A stretch of DNA of 64,000 bases from Lycium barbarum (lineage: Eukaryota > Streptophyta > Magnoliopsida > Solanales > Solanaceae). Made by a program: the position numbers and the translations under genes. This document shows positions 24,414 to 35,789 of this stretch, piece by piece; position 1 is the stretch's first letter; every line of letters starts with the position of its first letter. The stretch is taken from the NCBI RefSeq assembly GCF_019175385.1, contig NC_083346.1:56449821-56513820 (forward strand). The letters are read 5' to 3'. The notes under the pieces are model-generated. The model saw only the letters and a program-made list of their open reading frames with translations, was not told the DNA's origin and made no database searches.

Positions 24414-26270
24414 AATCCACATAGATAAGAGAGCACTATAATGAACTAATACAACTAAGCTATCATAATCCAGACTGAAAACACATTAGCAGCCTAGCAA
24501 ACTAACCAAAACCAAAGCTTAAACTTAAAGCATAAAAAGCAGCCAGGCAAAACATTACAATAGGCTACAGGGCTTGAATTATCAAAACTCAGGCCTAATC
24601 ACATATTAAAACCAGGAAGAACTAACTAGCTAAACTACTTAAAACACCAAATAAAGCAGGCTAACTAAAAATTAGACAGGAAAACTAAAATAAAGCAATT
24701 AAATGATAAGGAATTACCTTTTTTAGCCGCAGCCGATGTCGAGAATGGATGTGGAAACCTCCTTTTGCTTCCAATCTCAAATCCTCCACCACAAAAAGCA
24801 AGATTTAAGATTTTGACTAAGAAAAAGGTTCAATAACCTTGAAAATACTAAAATTATTACTGTTTACCTTTATACTTGAATGAAATATCAAGTTAAAGCT
24901 TTTTCAGAATTTTTTTCTTCTCTCTTGAGACAAGTAATAGAACCCCAAAAATTTACACTCAACCTGCAACCACCGATGTGTGACATTGAGTTTTACGAGT
25001 TTAAACCCAGATTCAACAGTGAAGGGTTCAAATCAAAGGAAAACAATCATCAACGACTAAAATTTATTCTTTACAACTGTAAAAGGTAGTAATAAATTAG
25101 AAAACACAGATATTGTACCTTACCTGCCGATGTCATGGCGGGGACGTCACCAAAACCGGTGATGGGACTTGTGCGTAGTGGGGAGAGAGGGGTAGCGGTG
25201 AGGCGGCAACCCTAGCCCCTCTATGGAAATTTGCAAATGACCCCCTAGGTCTTGTTTTGTATAACTAAAGGAGTATTATATGTTAGCTGGCCCGGGTCAG
25301 CCCTTCATGGGCTGGACCTGGTCCTATTTTTTTAAAAAAACTAAGAGTCCCTTTAATGTATACAAAAGGCGTAAATGAGTGTATGTCGAGTGTATACATA
25401 CACATAGGGGTAGGAAAGGTATTTTGGTAAAATAGGTACGTATATAAGATAACTAATTATAATTGACATTAACCAAAACATAGCCAAATAAAGATGTAAT
25501 TAATTTAAAAAAGTGATTATTAACCTGTTTTTTGCAAACATGGCCTTAATTGACCCGCAAATTAAATAAGGGTTGAATCAAGCCTTTTATATGATTAATT
25601 ACAAAAAAATACCCTTGACTAATCTCAATATTTAATTGTTGCAAATATAGCCTTATTTTGGTACTAATTTAACCAATTAAAACTAATTTGTGTTAATGAC
25701 TTCGATTGATTTGCCAATGGATTGGGCATCACAATTAAAGCTATAAGGGGGCTAAATTTGCAAAATGACACCAGCTATCTTAAACCATGACTTGGTTAAT
25801 TATGAGGTGGTCATTTATGCAAGAATACAACAATTAAAACTAAATTACAATTTTGTCAAATTCGAAGTGTTACGTAAACATACAAAATTCAAAGCTTTGA
25901 GGGGTACAATGGTAAATTCTCTTAATTACATGAATTCCTTGGATAAAATAAGATAAATTGCCTTCTTGTCTAATTTTCTTGATTTTGATTAATTAGATGA
26001 ACAATTGTTTAAAATTGTTCTATTGCTGATGAATTATAAAAGTATTTCATAAAATGCTATAAAAATCCTATAAAATGTCGGTTAATTTCTAAATGATTAA
26101 TATATCCTTGAAGGTTCCTCTATTAATTTAGAGAAGTAAAATATTGTCCTGAATAATAATAATATAAGAATCATTCAGGCCCTCTGTGAGTGTGCAATTA
26201 TTTTATTTATTATCCAAGGACTCCGAGTAATCAAAACAAATTATGGGAGGTCAAAAATCAGGTGTCAACA

Positions 26271-26482
26271 ACTGCCCCTTCGGTGTTCAGAGGTTAGTAT
26301 AAGGAATCTCATTTCCTATGACTTGGCTCTATCGCACGATCTTAGATGTGAAAGAAGAGTAACCACCCTAGATGCCCCGTAGCCTCCTGTTTATAAATGT
26401 GGCGCGCTTCACACCATAAACAGGGCTCTACTGGGCACGACTTTGCAGACAACCCCTAGGACGAACTGCTCTGATACCACTT
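26271..26482 (-). other. 5' leader of chromovirus D with primer binding site
   Basis: The minus strand next to the LTR reads AAGTGGTATCAGAGCAG (26482-26466), the initiator tRNA-Met primer site TGGTATCAGAGC. The leader then matches the leaders at 29976, 35692 and 63747. It includes the 39-nt hairpin at 26386-26424 (CCTGTTTAT and ATAAACAGG arms). It is cut at 26271 by LTR G. Confidence 0.85.
26386..26424 (-). promoter_or_regulatory. leader hairpin of chromovirus D
   Basis: On the minus strand the arms CCTGTTTAT and ATAAACAGG enclose a 21-nt loop whose inner TGGTG and CGCCA can also pair. Equivalent 39-nt hairpins lie at 30035-30073, 35751-35789 and 63806-63844. Position between the PBS and gag is typical of dimerisation or packaging signals; that role is inferred. 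Confidence 0.6.
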
Positions 26483-27063
26483 TGTCACACCCTAGCAATG
26501 GTAGGGCATGACGGGCACCCGACTCTCATCAGAGCCGAGCGAACCCTCAGACATTCGCTCTATCAAGACCTGTCATTTCCAAACTTTTAAGAACATAAAA
26601 CTTTTCAAAAAAAAAAAGAAATCATCTAAAATACATGCTCTTTTAAAGTACACAAATGGTTCAGCTGACATCACTCTGTCGACATCTCGACAAACGTACC
26701 ACGGGACACTGTCTGCAAAGTCTCTAATATAGGTGAAATACCATAACATAAGTACTCTGACTCGACAACACTCCGGAAGGAAATGGAGCTCACCAATTCA
26801 GCTGGAACATCTTCTAGCAATATCCTCTACTCATCTGTATACACCTGCGCGGCATGAAACGCAGCCCCCGAAGAAAGGGGGTCAGTACGGAATATGTACC
26901 GAGCATGTAAAGCAATACTAAATCATAGCACAAGGAAAGTGCAGCAGTAAACAAGTTTAGAAATCAAACTGTAAGTAACCTGAAACAGCATTTTGAACCA
27001 TGTCCTGTGGCCTTTACACAAATTCTAGCATACACAATAAAGTATAGAATATTCTACTCATAG

Positions 27064-27405
27064 CCGCTTCCGGCATAGTAACATAATAGTCCCTTCGAAC
27101 GGCCGCTTCCGGCATAATGATGATGGCCCCTTCGGGCAGCCGCTTCCGACTTAATAATGATGATGGCCCCTTCGGGCAGCCGCTTCCGACTTAATAATGA
27201 TGATGGCCCCTTCGGGCAGCCGCTTCCGACTTAATAATAATAATGGCCCCTTCGGGTAGCCGCTTCCGGCTTAATAATGATGATGGCCCCTACGGGCAGC
27301 CGCTTCCGGCTTAATAATGATGATGGCCCCTTCGGGCAGCCGCTTCCGGCTTAATAATTATAATGGCCCCTTCGGGAAGCCGCTTTCGGCTTAATAATAA
27401 TAATG
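27064..27405 (-). repeat. eight-unit 40-bp minisatellite in LTR D
   Basis: The unit contains GGCCCCTTCGGGCAGCCGCT followed by TCCGRCTTAATAATGATGAT. About eight near-identical copies are aligned at exactly 40-bp spacing through the middle. CCCCTTCGGG and CCGCTTCCGGC-type segments can form short stems. It lies in the body of the LTR. Confidence 0.92.
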
Positions 27406-28424
27406 GGATGTAAACATAAATCGTAAATGAAATAAAATAGTAAAATCTCGCACCCCCTTGGGAGTGGTTTTGAAAATCAAACTTTATGTTTCCTTTAGTA
27501 TAAAACTAATTTCCTCTAAATCATTAGTAAAACCATGTACACAACTAAACTGGCACCTTATGAGTGTTCCCTTTGGAACAAAATAGGGGCTTATATATAT
27601 ATATATATCGATTGTTATCCATCGTACAAGAAACTGAAGAGGGAAACTCAATCACTTAAGAGTTCTAGCATCAAGAAGTGAATAAGAATCATGAATCACA
27701 CTCGGAACTTATGAATAGAATTACCCCAAGTTCATATCATTCATCACTTAAATCTAAGACATGCCAAAAGAAAGAAGGGACAACTATACATACCTGTTCC
27801 ACCTCCTATTAGCTACGCTTATTTGTCCAAGCTCGCAAGTTTACATTTAAGAGGATATACACTAACGTTAGCCTCTTTATCACACACTTGCACCAAGTTT
27901 CACATTGTACTATTCTATATTCTGCCGAAAATCGGGCAGCATCTCCCCTGTTTATATGCCCAGCCCGAATTTTCAATTCAACAACCAACAACACAATCAC
28001 AATACCAACATTAATAATAATACTTCCAACTCCAAAATATTCCATAGGACAGCCCACACGCTGTTTTCCAACTTTCACAAATAATCAACTCAGTATACAA
28101 TTAATCACGCTTTCGTCGTAAATAAACCGATATTAACACAAATAGAAAAAGATTCATACCTTTCTCCCTTTAATATTGTTTTATATTCACTTTTCCACGC
28201 TAAGTTTAGGCCACCACACGCCGCTATATGATTTTTGCAACGAAACTATACGCTACTCGGACTGGAATTTGAAAATTATACCTGGTTTGGGCTAAAAAGT
28301 GGGTGTGGAATTGTTAGGGAACTTTCCAGAGAATTGGGGTGTTTTTGGGTGGGTTTGGCTGAAAAATGGGGGGTTTACCCTTTTATATAAGGTTCTGGGT
28401 TCTGCCCAGAACCGACATAAAATC

Positions 28425-28470
28425 CTTCAGCGCGTTCGCGCCCCCTTTGGGCGCGTTCGCGCAGAGTTAA
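28425..28470 (-). repeat. GCGCGTTCGCGC repeat in LTR D
   Basis: Two copies of GCGCGTTCGCGC flank CCCCCTTTGG. Each is self-complementary at its GCGC ends, and the pair lies where related LTRs carry ACGGNCCGT dyads. It may be a different dyad module at the same promoter position. Confidence 0.5.
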
Positions 28471-28991
28471 ACTTTCTGACTGGACCTTCGTTCAGTAAAA
28501 AGGTAATAACTCTTGATCCCGATATCGTGTGAGGTCTCACGACCTATGGTTGGAAAGATTTTTCAATTATCTACAACTTTTATTTCTGGGAGTTTTCCCA
28601 AATTCCAAACTTATAATGCCGTGTTTGCCCCTCCAAGTCAGATCATCCGAAAACGTTTCCTTAAATCGTCCTTTTGGAGGGCTTATGTCCATATTTGGCT
28701 TATGGGTCCTTCTTAGGACTTGCTCAACTTCACATGTACTACCCATATATATCTACATATGTCTTTTATAAAATCCCGACATGTGGGCCCCACCTTAACT
28801 TATGGTTACGAGGGCTATTATCAGGTAACTTGTTAACTAATTTATTCCATACGATATCCAAATGTCACATGAATACTCTTATACGCAGATAATACAATCT
28901 TCATCCCTAATTCTTGTATAACTCTGCTCTCCCTTGAGCTCATACTAAGCCGCCAACAGTCTTGGTGACGCAAACTTTCCGGGGTGTAACA

Positions 28992-29798
28992 CTAAGTCTA
29001 GAGATTCCAAATCTTGTGATATAGTATTCTTATGAAGCTAATGATTCCTTGATGTTCTTCATTGTTGCTAGACTCACCTTATAATGCTAGTTCCTTCAAG
29101 GTGAGACATGACGATCATGACTACTCCATAAAGGAATCGGGGGTTCTCGACCTTATGTCACCCCGGTAGAGTTGTAGCTTTTTATTGATTCCTAATGCAT
29201 GCTTTATGATAAGTATATGATGATGAGACTACACCGTGCCTAGATAGCCGGGCATGACACAGCGAAGGAGGGCGGCTTATGATTACATCGTGCCTAGAGG
29301 GCCGGGTATGACACCGCTAAGGCGGGCGGCTTAAGATAACACCGTGCCTAGATGGCCGGACATGACACCACTAGTGGGTGGCGTGCGATAGTTACCCGGA
29401 CAAGGGTTAACGATGATGGTATATTTGATATGCATAGCATGTGTTTTCTTTTAAAAGTTAAGCAGGTTATATCTTCGCCTCATGTTTCATTATTTCTTTA
29501 TTATGCTAGTATTATTCATGCCTTACATACTCAGTACATTTTTCGTACTGACGTCTTTTTCTTTTTGGAACCCTGTGTTCATGCCCACAGGTAGATAGGG
29601 AGACAGTGCAGACCCGTAGGATCTTATCAACGGATTCGCAGGAGCACTTCATTACTCCAGAGGTACTACTTATGGTCATATTCTTTTGTGTATATATATT
29701 CGGGCATGATGGGGTCCTGTCCCATCCTTATGTCTCAGTACTCTAGTAGAAGCTCGTAGATACATATGCGTGGGTAGTTATGGTCTCACAGATAGATC
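28992..29798 (+). mobile_element. remnant of an A/B/C-family LTR, cut by D and fused to the E array
   Basis: The order matches the 3' half of LTR B: CCTTCAAGGTGAGACATGA, three ~60-bp GTGCCTAGAKRGCCGGGYATGACAC units (29232-29390), CGTACTGACGTC, ATGCCCACAGGTAGATAGGGAG, and GGGTAGTTATGGTCTCACA. It starts where the D insertion ends. Around 29790-29799 it switches directly into the last ~177 bases of an E-type LTR. Confidence 0.8.
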
Positions 29799-29975
29799 AG
29801 ATTTGGTTTGATTCGAGAACGATAAAAGAAAGATTTGAAAGCTTACTATGTATTTTACTTTTATTTGATTTCAGAGTCCGAACAGATTATGTATGTATTA
29901 AGAGTCTGTGGGTTCGCTCGGCTCCGGATGTGGGGTCGGGTGCCCATCACACCCTAGGGAGATTAGGGTGTGACC
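29799..29975 (+). mobile_element. truncated first LTR of array E (last ~177 bp)
   Basis: It matches the end of the full LTR (35516-35691), from ATTTGGTTTGATTCGAG to GGGTGTGAC, with the final A changed. The missing 5' part is replaced by another family's LTR. Confidence 0.85.
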
Positions 29976-30034
29976 AAGTGGTATCAGAGCAGGTTTGTCC
30001 TAGGGGTTGTCTGCAAAGTCGTGTCCGGTAGAGT

Positions 30035-30073
30035 CCTGTTTATGGTGTGAAGCGCGCCACATTTATAAACAGG
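30035..30073 (+). promoter_or_regulatory. leader hairpin of array E, copy 1
   Basis: CCTGTTTAT and ATAAACAGG are separated by 21 bases containing GGTGTGAAGCGCGCC. Length and loop are the same as in chromovirus D. Confidence 0.6.
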
Positions 30074-30674
30074 AAGCTACGGGGCATCTAGGGATTGTTG
30101 ACCTTCTTTCTGTCATAGATCGTGCGATAGAGCCAAGTCATAGGAAAATGAAATTCCTTATATAAGCCTTACATACGACGGAAGGAGGTAAGTAATGATA
30201 TGGGAAGTTATGAACGTGAGCCTTGATATATTTGATCTGTTACCTGAAATTGGCAGTTCTGGATGGCTAGAATTTGATATATAGCAGTATGTTCTGTGAG
30301 GCATTGTTGATATTTGTTGTGTACAGATTTTGAAAGGAAAGAATGGTATAAGAGGAACCAGGTCTGTTGAAGGATTCAGAGAAAGTTGACAAGCAGTTTT
30401 GCTGTAGACTATTATGTAAGGACGGTGAGTGGAAATCCGAACAGACTGATATCTGAGTACTTGTAAGTAATGGTGACGAAGGTATGCTCCCCACCATCGG
30501 GAATCTGGAAATTTGGGGATAAAAGGTAACCATACTCACAGGTGAAGGGTGAATATTGAAGATCGAAAAGGGTAAAATAGTAATTGTAAAAGAAAGGATG
30601 TGTTCCAAAAATGTCTCGGAATCTGTAAGACCTCGACTCGCTCCAAATCATGTAATAATGGTTATGCGAGGAAG

Positions 30675-30779
30675 CGGACGCGACTATATCAGCATTAAGG
30701 AACTGTATTTCATCAAAGTTTCGAGGTTAAGCGTGCTAAGGTGGGAGCAATTTTAGGATGGGTGACCCCCTGGGAAGTA
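30675..30779 (+). ncRNA. 5S rRNA-like sequence in the internal region, copy 1
   Basis: The stretch follows plant 5S rRNA almost without length change: GCGACTATATCAGCATTAAG corresponds to GCGATCATACCAGCACTAAT. The 3' half keeps GTTAAGCGTGCT (30726-30737, box A region), GGATGGGTGACC (30756-30767, box C) and CTGGGAAGT. The last ~15 bases of 5S rRNA are missing and the first half is diverged, so it is not an rRNA gene. The internal pol III control elements look largely preserved. A second copy lies at 36391-36495. Confidence 0.82.
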
Positions 30780-31814
30780 TGCAAGAAATTCTATATATCC
30801 AGACATAAGAGACAAGTGAGAAGTTAGAGTAACCTAAGGGAAACTAGAGTATACGGGATGGTTGGGAACCTTAAGAGGTCGCGCAGGACGAGGCGGACTA
30901 GACCGGTGAAGAGACAGAAAGTGCCTCCCAGCTCTGAAATCAGGATAGGCTTGAATAGCGGTTGGCAGTATTTTGTGGGCTAGCTGATAATAATTATATG
31001 TATATATATATATATGAATGCGTATGATATCTCATATATGATCGTAACGGTGGACATGTGAGTCCCAGCAACTGGCGCTACGGTAGAGAAGACATCAATC
31101 GAGTAAGGGTACCGAAGCTCAAGTGACAACAGCAAAATAAATGGTGCAAGTGTTGTTATTTTTACTACAGGTTAAGATTGGAAAGTCTAATACAACGATG
31201 TTGGGAAAAGAAAGAAAGTGAATGAATGGAAGGCAAAAAGATCAAAATGTCGAAAGAAGGTAAAAGGGTAAGAAACCTCAGTGAATGAAGCCCCGAGAGA
31301 AAATACCAGCAAAGCACGAGACTATTTGGGCAAGAACTTAAAAATAGGCATGCGAAAAAGGATAAAGTGTGGTAATATAGAACAAAAGAGGAACGTGTGA
31401 GGCTCGAGAACCGATTCCAATAAGTGGGGCTAAAGGAATAGTGACTATGACGAGGGATGTGATGTAAGAAAAAGAATGATAAAGCCTTGTGACAATGTTA
31501 GAATATTTCGGCCCTTGAAAGGTATATAAAGGAATAAATGTATAGCCATATTAATGTGGTTGCCTCAGGTATGGAAGTGCCTTTCTGAAAAGATGACTTA
31601 AGAATAGAACGGGTCTGCGAGTTTGAAGGAGTGTTTTACGAACTTTAAAGCTGATGCTACAAATAACAAGAATATGGAAATGTGGACAGAGTGATGATAC
31701 AGACATAAAATGAAAGAAAAACTTATGATAAGAAGTTTTCGATATGTTAAGCGTAGAGTTGGAAAGGAAGACGAGGGTACTCAAAGATTGTGACGTATAA
31801 GGAACCCCTTAAAA

Positions 31815-31835
31815 AGGGGGGGGGGGGGGGGGGAA
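31815..31835 (+). repeat. poly-G tract of about 19 bases
   Basis: An unbroken G run follows TTAAAAA in the first internal region. It is absent from the second internal region because of its deletion. Confidence 0.9.
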
Positions 31836-32436
31836 CATATTACATTGGACTTAAAGAGGACTTGCAACATTTTCGAGCGCCGGAAAAAGGAAATTTATTA
31901 GCTCGGGACCAGAGTTCAAAACATATCGGCACATCAAAAGGATACATGAAAGAAGTAGAACGGATTGACAATAAGTGTACCGTGAGGCCGACCTGAAGGG
32001 AAAGGATGGAAGACACCTTAAGAGAATGCTTCATGCCAACATGAATTATGATATGGTTATGTCATGATTTGAATCCTTCATATCGGGCAAACTGGCGTCG
32101 TGCCTAAGTACACGGTGATATGTTTTAAAGGGTAACAAAGAGAGCAAGAACGGTCAACAAGCTAAGTGCACAAAGAATAACGACGGACGAAACGAGCATC
32201 AATACAAAGAAATCAAAGACAAGTATGCTTGTGTCAATAGAAGATCTGGGAAGGACAAGGATAATAAGTTGGCACAATGGATTAGAAAACCCATGATGCA
32301 GAATAAGAACTCATGAAAAGACCGGGGAGTTCAATTATAAAGGAAATAGGGTAAAAGATAAAGAATGAGTATGAAGGAAAAGATAACTATGAGAAGGAAC
32401 CCTCCCGAAGTATTATGACACCCCATAAGATCAGTT

Positions 32437-32473
32437 GAACATTCGAGGACGAATGTTCTAAAGGGGGGGAGGA
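32437..32473 (+). promoter_or_regulatory. inverted repeat plus polypurine tract before the LTR of array E (copy 1)
   Basis: GAACATTCG and CGAATGTTC are separated by AGGA (32437-32458), then TAAAGGGGGGGAGGA leads into TGTTATATCC. The same arrangement occurs at 37112-37148. The purine tract is the plus-strand priming site by position. Confidence 0.8.
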
Positions 32474-35400
32474 TGTTATATCCCGCATTTTGCGCATTTG
32501 GATAATTTAAGATAATTGCGGGAAGTTAAGAGCAAGCCTATATTTTTTATCTTGTTTGGCACATAAGTGGTTCACAAAATTTTTGAAGTGGAAATGTTAG
32601 GAAAGGCTAGGGGTAGAGAGGAAAATACGCAAGATGACTCATGGAAATATGGATGGAAGGCTAAGGGCAAATTTGGAATTTGGGAAATTAATTTTACATG
32701 GATTGCAAGACAAAAAAAAGAAAGAGAAAGAAAGTCTTGAATAAAAAGGCAAGTGGGCCGTGTAGTATGGTGGGCCTTGGCCCATATGAATGTATAATAT
32801 AGGTAGATAAATATGACTAATTAGTCATATTCTCCATCTCCCCATTTAGAATATTCAAGAGACTTCAAGAAAGAAAAAAAGAAAAAAGAGCCATGGTTCG
32901 GCCATGGCTAGCAAAAATTTGTTCCATGGAATTGATCAAGAAAAATTATTTTCTTCTAGTATTCCAAGCAATTGAGAGGTCCTAATTAACATGGGGTGGT
33001 TGTTGAAGCAAGCAAATCATTCTTTGTACAAATTCCAACCCTAGCCAAGTAAGAAGACAAGTGGAAAAGGTAAGGTTTCATCTCCTTTTTATATGTTATG
33101 AATGGTTTGTATATGTTGTAGAGTGAAGAAATGGATGAAATATATGAAAATATGTATGTTGAAGTGTGGCCGTGTAGGTGCTTGTATTGTGTGGAAGTGA
33201 TGAACTAACTTTACTTAGTATTTCAATGTTTGTTGTAATAGATTCTATGATGTAAAATGAGGATTTAATGGCTTGAAATGAAGTTGTAATCGTTGTGGAA
33301 AATAATGTGACAATAGCATGAATTCCTATATTTGTATGAATGAAGTTGTTAATATAGATTGTTAGTGGAGTTCATGAATTTGGAAGAAAAGAATGTGTTG
33401 TTGTTGGTTATGTTGTGTTGTGAAGTTTCGGGTAGTGTATGTATTGGTTGGGCCGTTTGAAATGTTGTGCGGGTTGTTGAAATGTTCTTGAATATTGTTG
33501 AATGGTTTCGGATTAGTATTTGAATATGTGAACATTATGAATTGAATATAAATGAGATGCCATGGAATGGTGACAAGAGTTGTTAATGTTAGAATATATT
33601 TTGAAATAATTGTTGAAGTTGGAAGATATGACTGTTGGTATTGTTGTTGATAAATTTGCCGAGTTAGATTCTCGGGGATGATGTGTTTACAGGGGAAATG
33701 CTGCCAAAATTTCGGTAAAATATAAGTGAATTCATTTGAGAGACTAAGACAAGTATATGTCAATGAATCTAATGATTATGTGGATTCTTTTGTATGTAGA
33801 CTAACAAGTTTGGGCGAATAAGCGTAGCCAATAGATCGTGGGACAGGTATGTAAGGCTTACCCTTTCTTTCTTTGGCATGTCCTAGAGCCAAGTAAGGTA
33901 TGATATTGATATGCACATTGGGGTTACTCTATTCTGTGATTCCGAGTTTGTCTATGATTCGTATCCCCCTTTTTGATATGTCTCTATGATTTCTGAAGCT
34001 CTATTTAATATGTATCCGAGTCTACCTATGATTCTGATTCACTTCTGATATAAGTATGTCTGATATGATCGAGTTGTTATACGATTGAGTAATGAGATGA
34101 GTATAAAAAGTTTTGTTTCTGAAAGAAGTCTGTAAGTTTTAATGTCCCTAACTTTCGTAAAAGATCTCGGATTTGCTTTGAAATGTTCGTAAAAGTTTTG
34201 TGGTAAAAATGTCTGTAACTTTCACGTACATATGGTTCCAAAAGTTATATTTGATTTGATCCATAATGATATCCGAAGGGTACTTGATATGGTTGTTGCT
34301 TTGATTTTCCAAAAACGGCTTCTGAAACGTTCATAGAAGGTTCTGTACTTCAAACACTCATAACTTCCGTATACTAAATCGGATTGATCCGAGACTTGTT
34401 TCCGAGCCTTCAAATGTCGGTAAGTGTACGTATCCATCGAGTCTGGATTTGTGTGCATATGGTTTCGCACTACTCTGTTCGTGCAAGCCTCAGTATGTAT
34501 TTCACTGCGCCCCGGGTCAGGTTCTGTTATCGTGCATCTTCCTCTGCATTGTTCACCGCGTCCCTCTCCCTTGCGGGTCGGGTTCTGTTATATGTGTATC
34601 TGTATATGATGATATGGGGTGGCGGCCACGATGGCATATGATGATTCTGTTCACCGCGTTCCGCAATAGAGGGCCGGGATCTGTTATCTGCATATATGGT
34701 ATATGATTCTGACATGCATTGATAATTCTGTTCACCACGTCCCTCACTAAAGGGTCGGGTTCTGTTACATGCATATATGATACATGATTTTGGCATATGA
34801 TGACTCTGTTCACCGCGTCCCCTAGAGGGCCGGGTTCTGTTACATACATATGTGTTATATGATTCTGTCCACCGCGTCCCTCACTAAAGGGCCGGGATCT
34901 GTTATATGATTCTGTTCACCGCGTCCCTCACTAAAGGGCCGGGATCTGTCATACGCATATACGATTTATGATTCTGACATGCATGATCTGTGTTTGGAAA
35001 GTAAACCTTCTAGCAATTCTGTACCTTCTGTACCCCTTCTGACATCGGACTTCGGCATATATGATCTGTGTCTGGAAGCCAAGTATTCTGATATTCTGGA
35101 TCTGCATTTTTTTTCTGGCATGTGATCTCTGCATACACGATTTGTGATTGGAAAGTAAGTGCTTTGGTAATCTGGATACTGTACTCACTCTTGTACTGTT
35201 TGTTTCGGTTACGGTTCTGTTTTCTGTATTTCATGCTTTACATATTCCGTACTGACCCCCTTTCTTCGGGGGCTGCGTTTCATGCCACGCAGGTACACCT
35301 AGATGAGTACAGGGCACTGTTAAAAGATGCTTCAGCTGGATTGGCAACTCCATTTGTTCCTGGAGTGTTGCCGAGTCAGAGTATATGTGTTGTGACGTTT

Positions 35401-35691
35401 GTTCTAGACTAGAGACTTTGCAAACAGAGTCGTGGGTGTAGGATGTCAGTTTTGTCAGCGGCTCCATCAGCCGATGTGTCTTTATGTATTATGTTATGGA
35501 TTTCATAAGACTACAAATTTGGTTTGATTCGAGAATGTTAAAAGAAAGATTTGAAAGCTTACTATGTATTTTACTTTTATTTGATTTCAGAGTCCGAACA
35601 GATTATGTATGTATTAAGAGTCTGTGGGTTCGCTCGGCTCCGGATGTGGGGTCGGGTGCCCATCACACCCTAGGGAGATTAGGGTGTGACA
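32474..35691 (+). mobile_element. full-length LTR of array E (3.2 kb)
   Basis: It runs from TGTTATATCCCGCATTTTGC to TTAGGGTGTGACA. A TATA-like GTATAATATAGG lies near 32792 followed by a CT-rich leader. Near 35245 the sequence CGTACTGACCCCC, then CTTCGGGGGCTGCGTTTCATGCC, parallels the CGTACTGACGTC...ATGCCCACAGG region of the other LTRs. A minisatellite lies at 34540-34960. Confidence 0.88.
34540..34960 (+). repeat. minisatellite in the E LTR
   Basis: Six copies of TTCACCGCGTCCCTCACTAA followed by AGGGCCGGGATCTGTTA occur with variable AT-rich spacers (unit 47-100 bp). GGGCCGGG recalls the CCGGCCA/GGCCGGG arms of the other LTR minisatellites. Confidence 0.85.
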
Positions 35692-35750
35692 AAGTGGTAT
35701 CAGAGCAGGTTTGTCCTAGGGGTTGTCTGCAAAGTCGTGTCCGGTAGAGT

Positions 35751-35789
35751 CCTGTTTATGGCGTGAAGCGCGCCACATTTATAAACAGG
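35751..35789 (+). promoter_or_regulatory. leader hairpin of array E, copy 2
   Basis: It has the same arms as copy 1 (CCTGTTTAT, ATAAACAGG); the loop differs by one base (GGCGTG). Confidence 0.6.

Larger units (their letters stand above)
18413..26270 (-). mobile_element. large LTR G (about 5.3 kb net), Tat/Ogre-like, probably solo, with nested insertions
   Basis: The minus strand starts TGTTGACACCTGATTTTTGACC at the 26270 side and ends CGAACCGTTACA at 18413, so it has TG/CA ends. Neither flank shows a PBS or polypurine tract of its own. Instead, the leader and the gag of chromovirus D lie on the two sides, so it reads as a solo LTR inserted in D. Flanking 5-mers (GTAGC and ACTGC) do not match cleanly. 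It contains a MITE (21000-21201) and solo LTR C (21844-24413). I see no coding sequence in it. The lineage is inferred from the long LTR and its terminal sequence. Confidence 0.6.
26483..28991 (-). mobile_element. 5' LTR of chromovirus D (2.5 kb)
   Basis: The plus strand begins TGTCACACCCTAGC at 26483 and ends CCGGGGTGTAACA at 28991, giving TG/CA ends on the minus strand, with the PBS adjoining 26483. It interrupts an LTR of the A/B/C family that resumes at 28992. In place of ACGG dyads it has GCGCGTTCGCGC sequences (about 28430-28465). An eight-unit minisatellite lies at 27064-27405. Confidence 0.88.
29976..32473 (+). mobile_element. first internal region of array E, non-coding
   Basis: The PBS TGGTATCAGAGC lies at 29979-29990, the leader hairpin at 30035-30073 and the 5S rRNA-like stretch at 30675-30779. 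A run of about 19 G lies at 31815-31835. A perfect 9-bp inverted repeat (32437-32458) and the purine tract AAAGGGGGGGAGGA (32460-32473) precede the LTR. Open frames are short and resemble no retroelement protein I know. Confidence 0.85.

Noticed and set aside
27064..27405. Regular 40-bp repeats resembling a CRISPR array
   Set aside because: The whole unit repeats with no unique spacers, and it lies in a plant LTR; it is a minisatellite.
28992..28996. CTAAG next to LTR D as evidence of a shared target with LTR A (also CTAAG)
   Set aside because: The left end of D is outside the window, so no duplication can be shown; a 5-mer match can be chance.
30675..30779. A functional 5S rRNA gene
   Set aside because: The first half is diverged, the 3' end is missing and there is no T-run terminator at the expected place; only the control region is well kept.
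33362..33763. A 133-aa minus-strand ORF in the E LTR
   Set aside because: It is a low-complexity Asn/Gln/Thr-rich translation of GTTG-rich LTR sequence, with no family resemblance.
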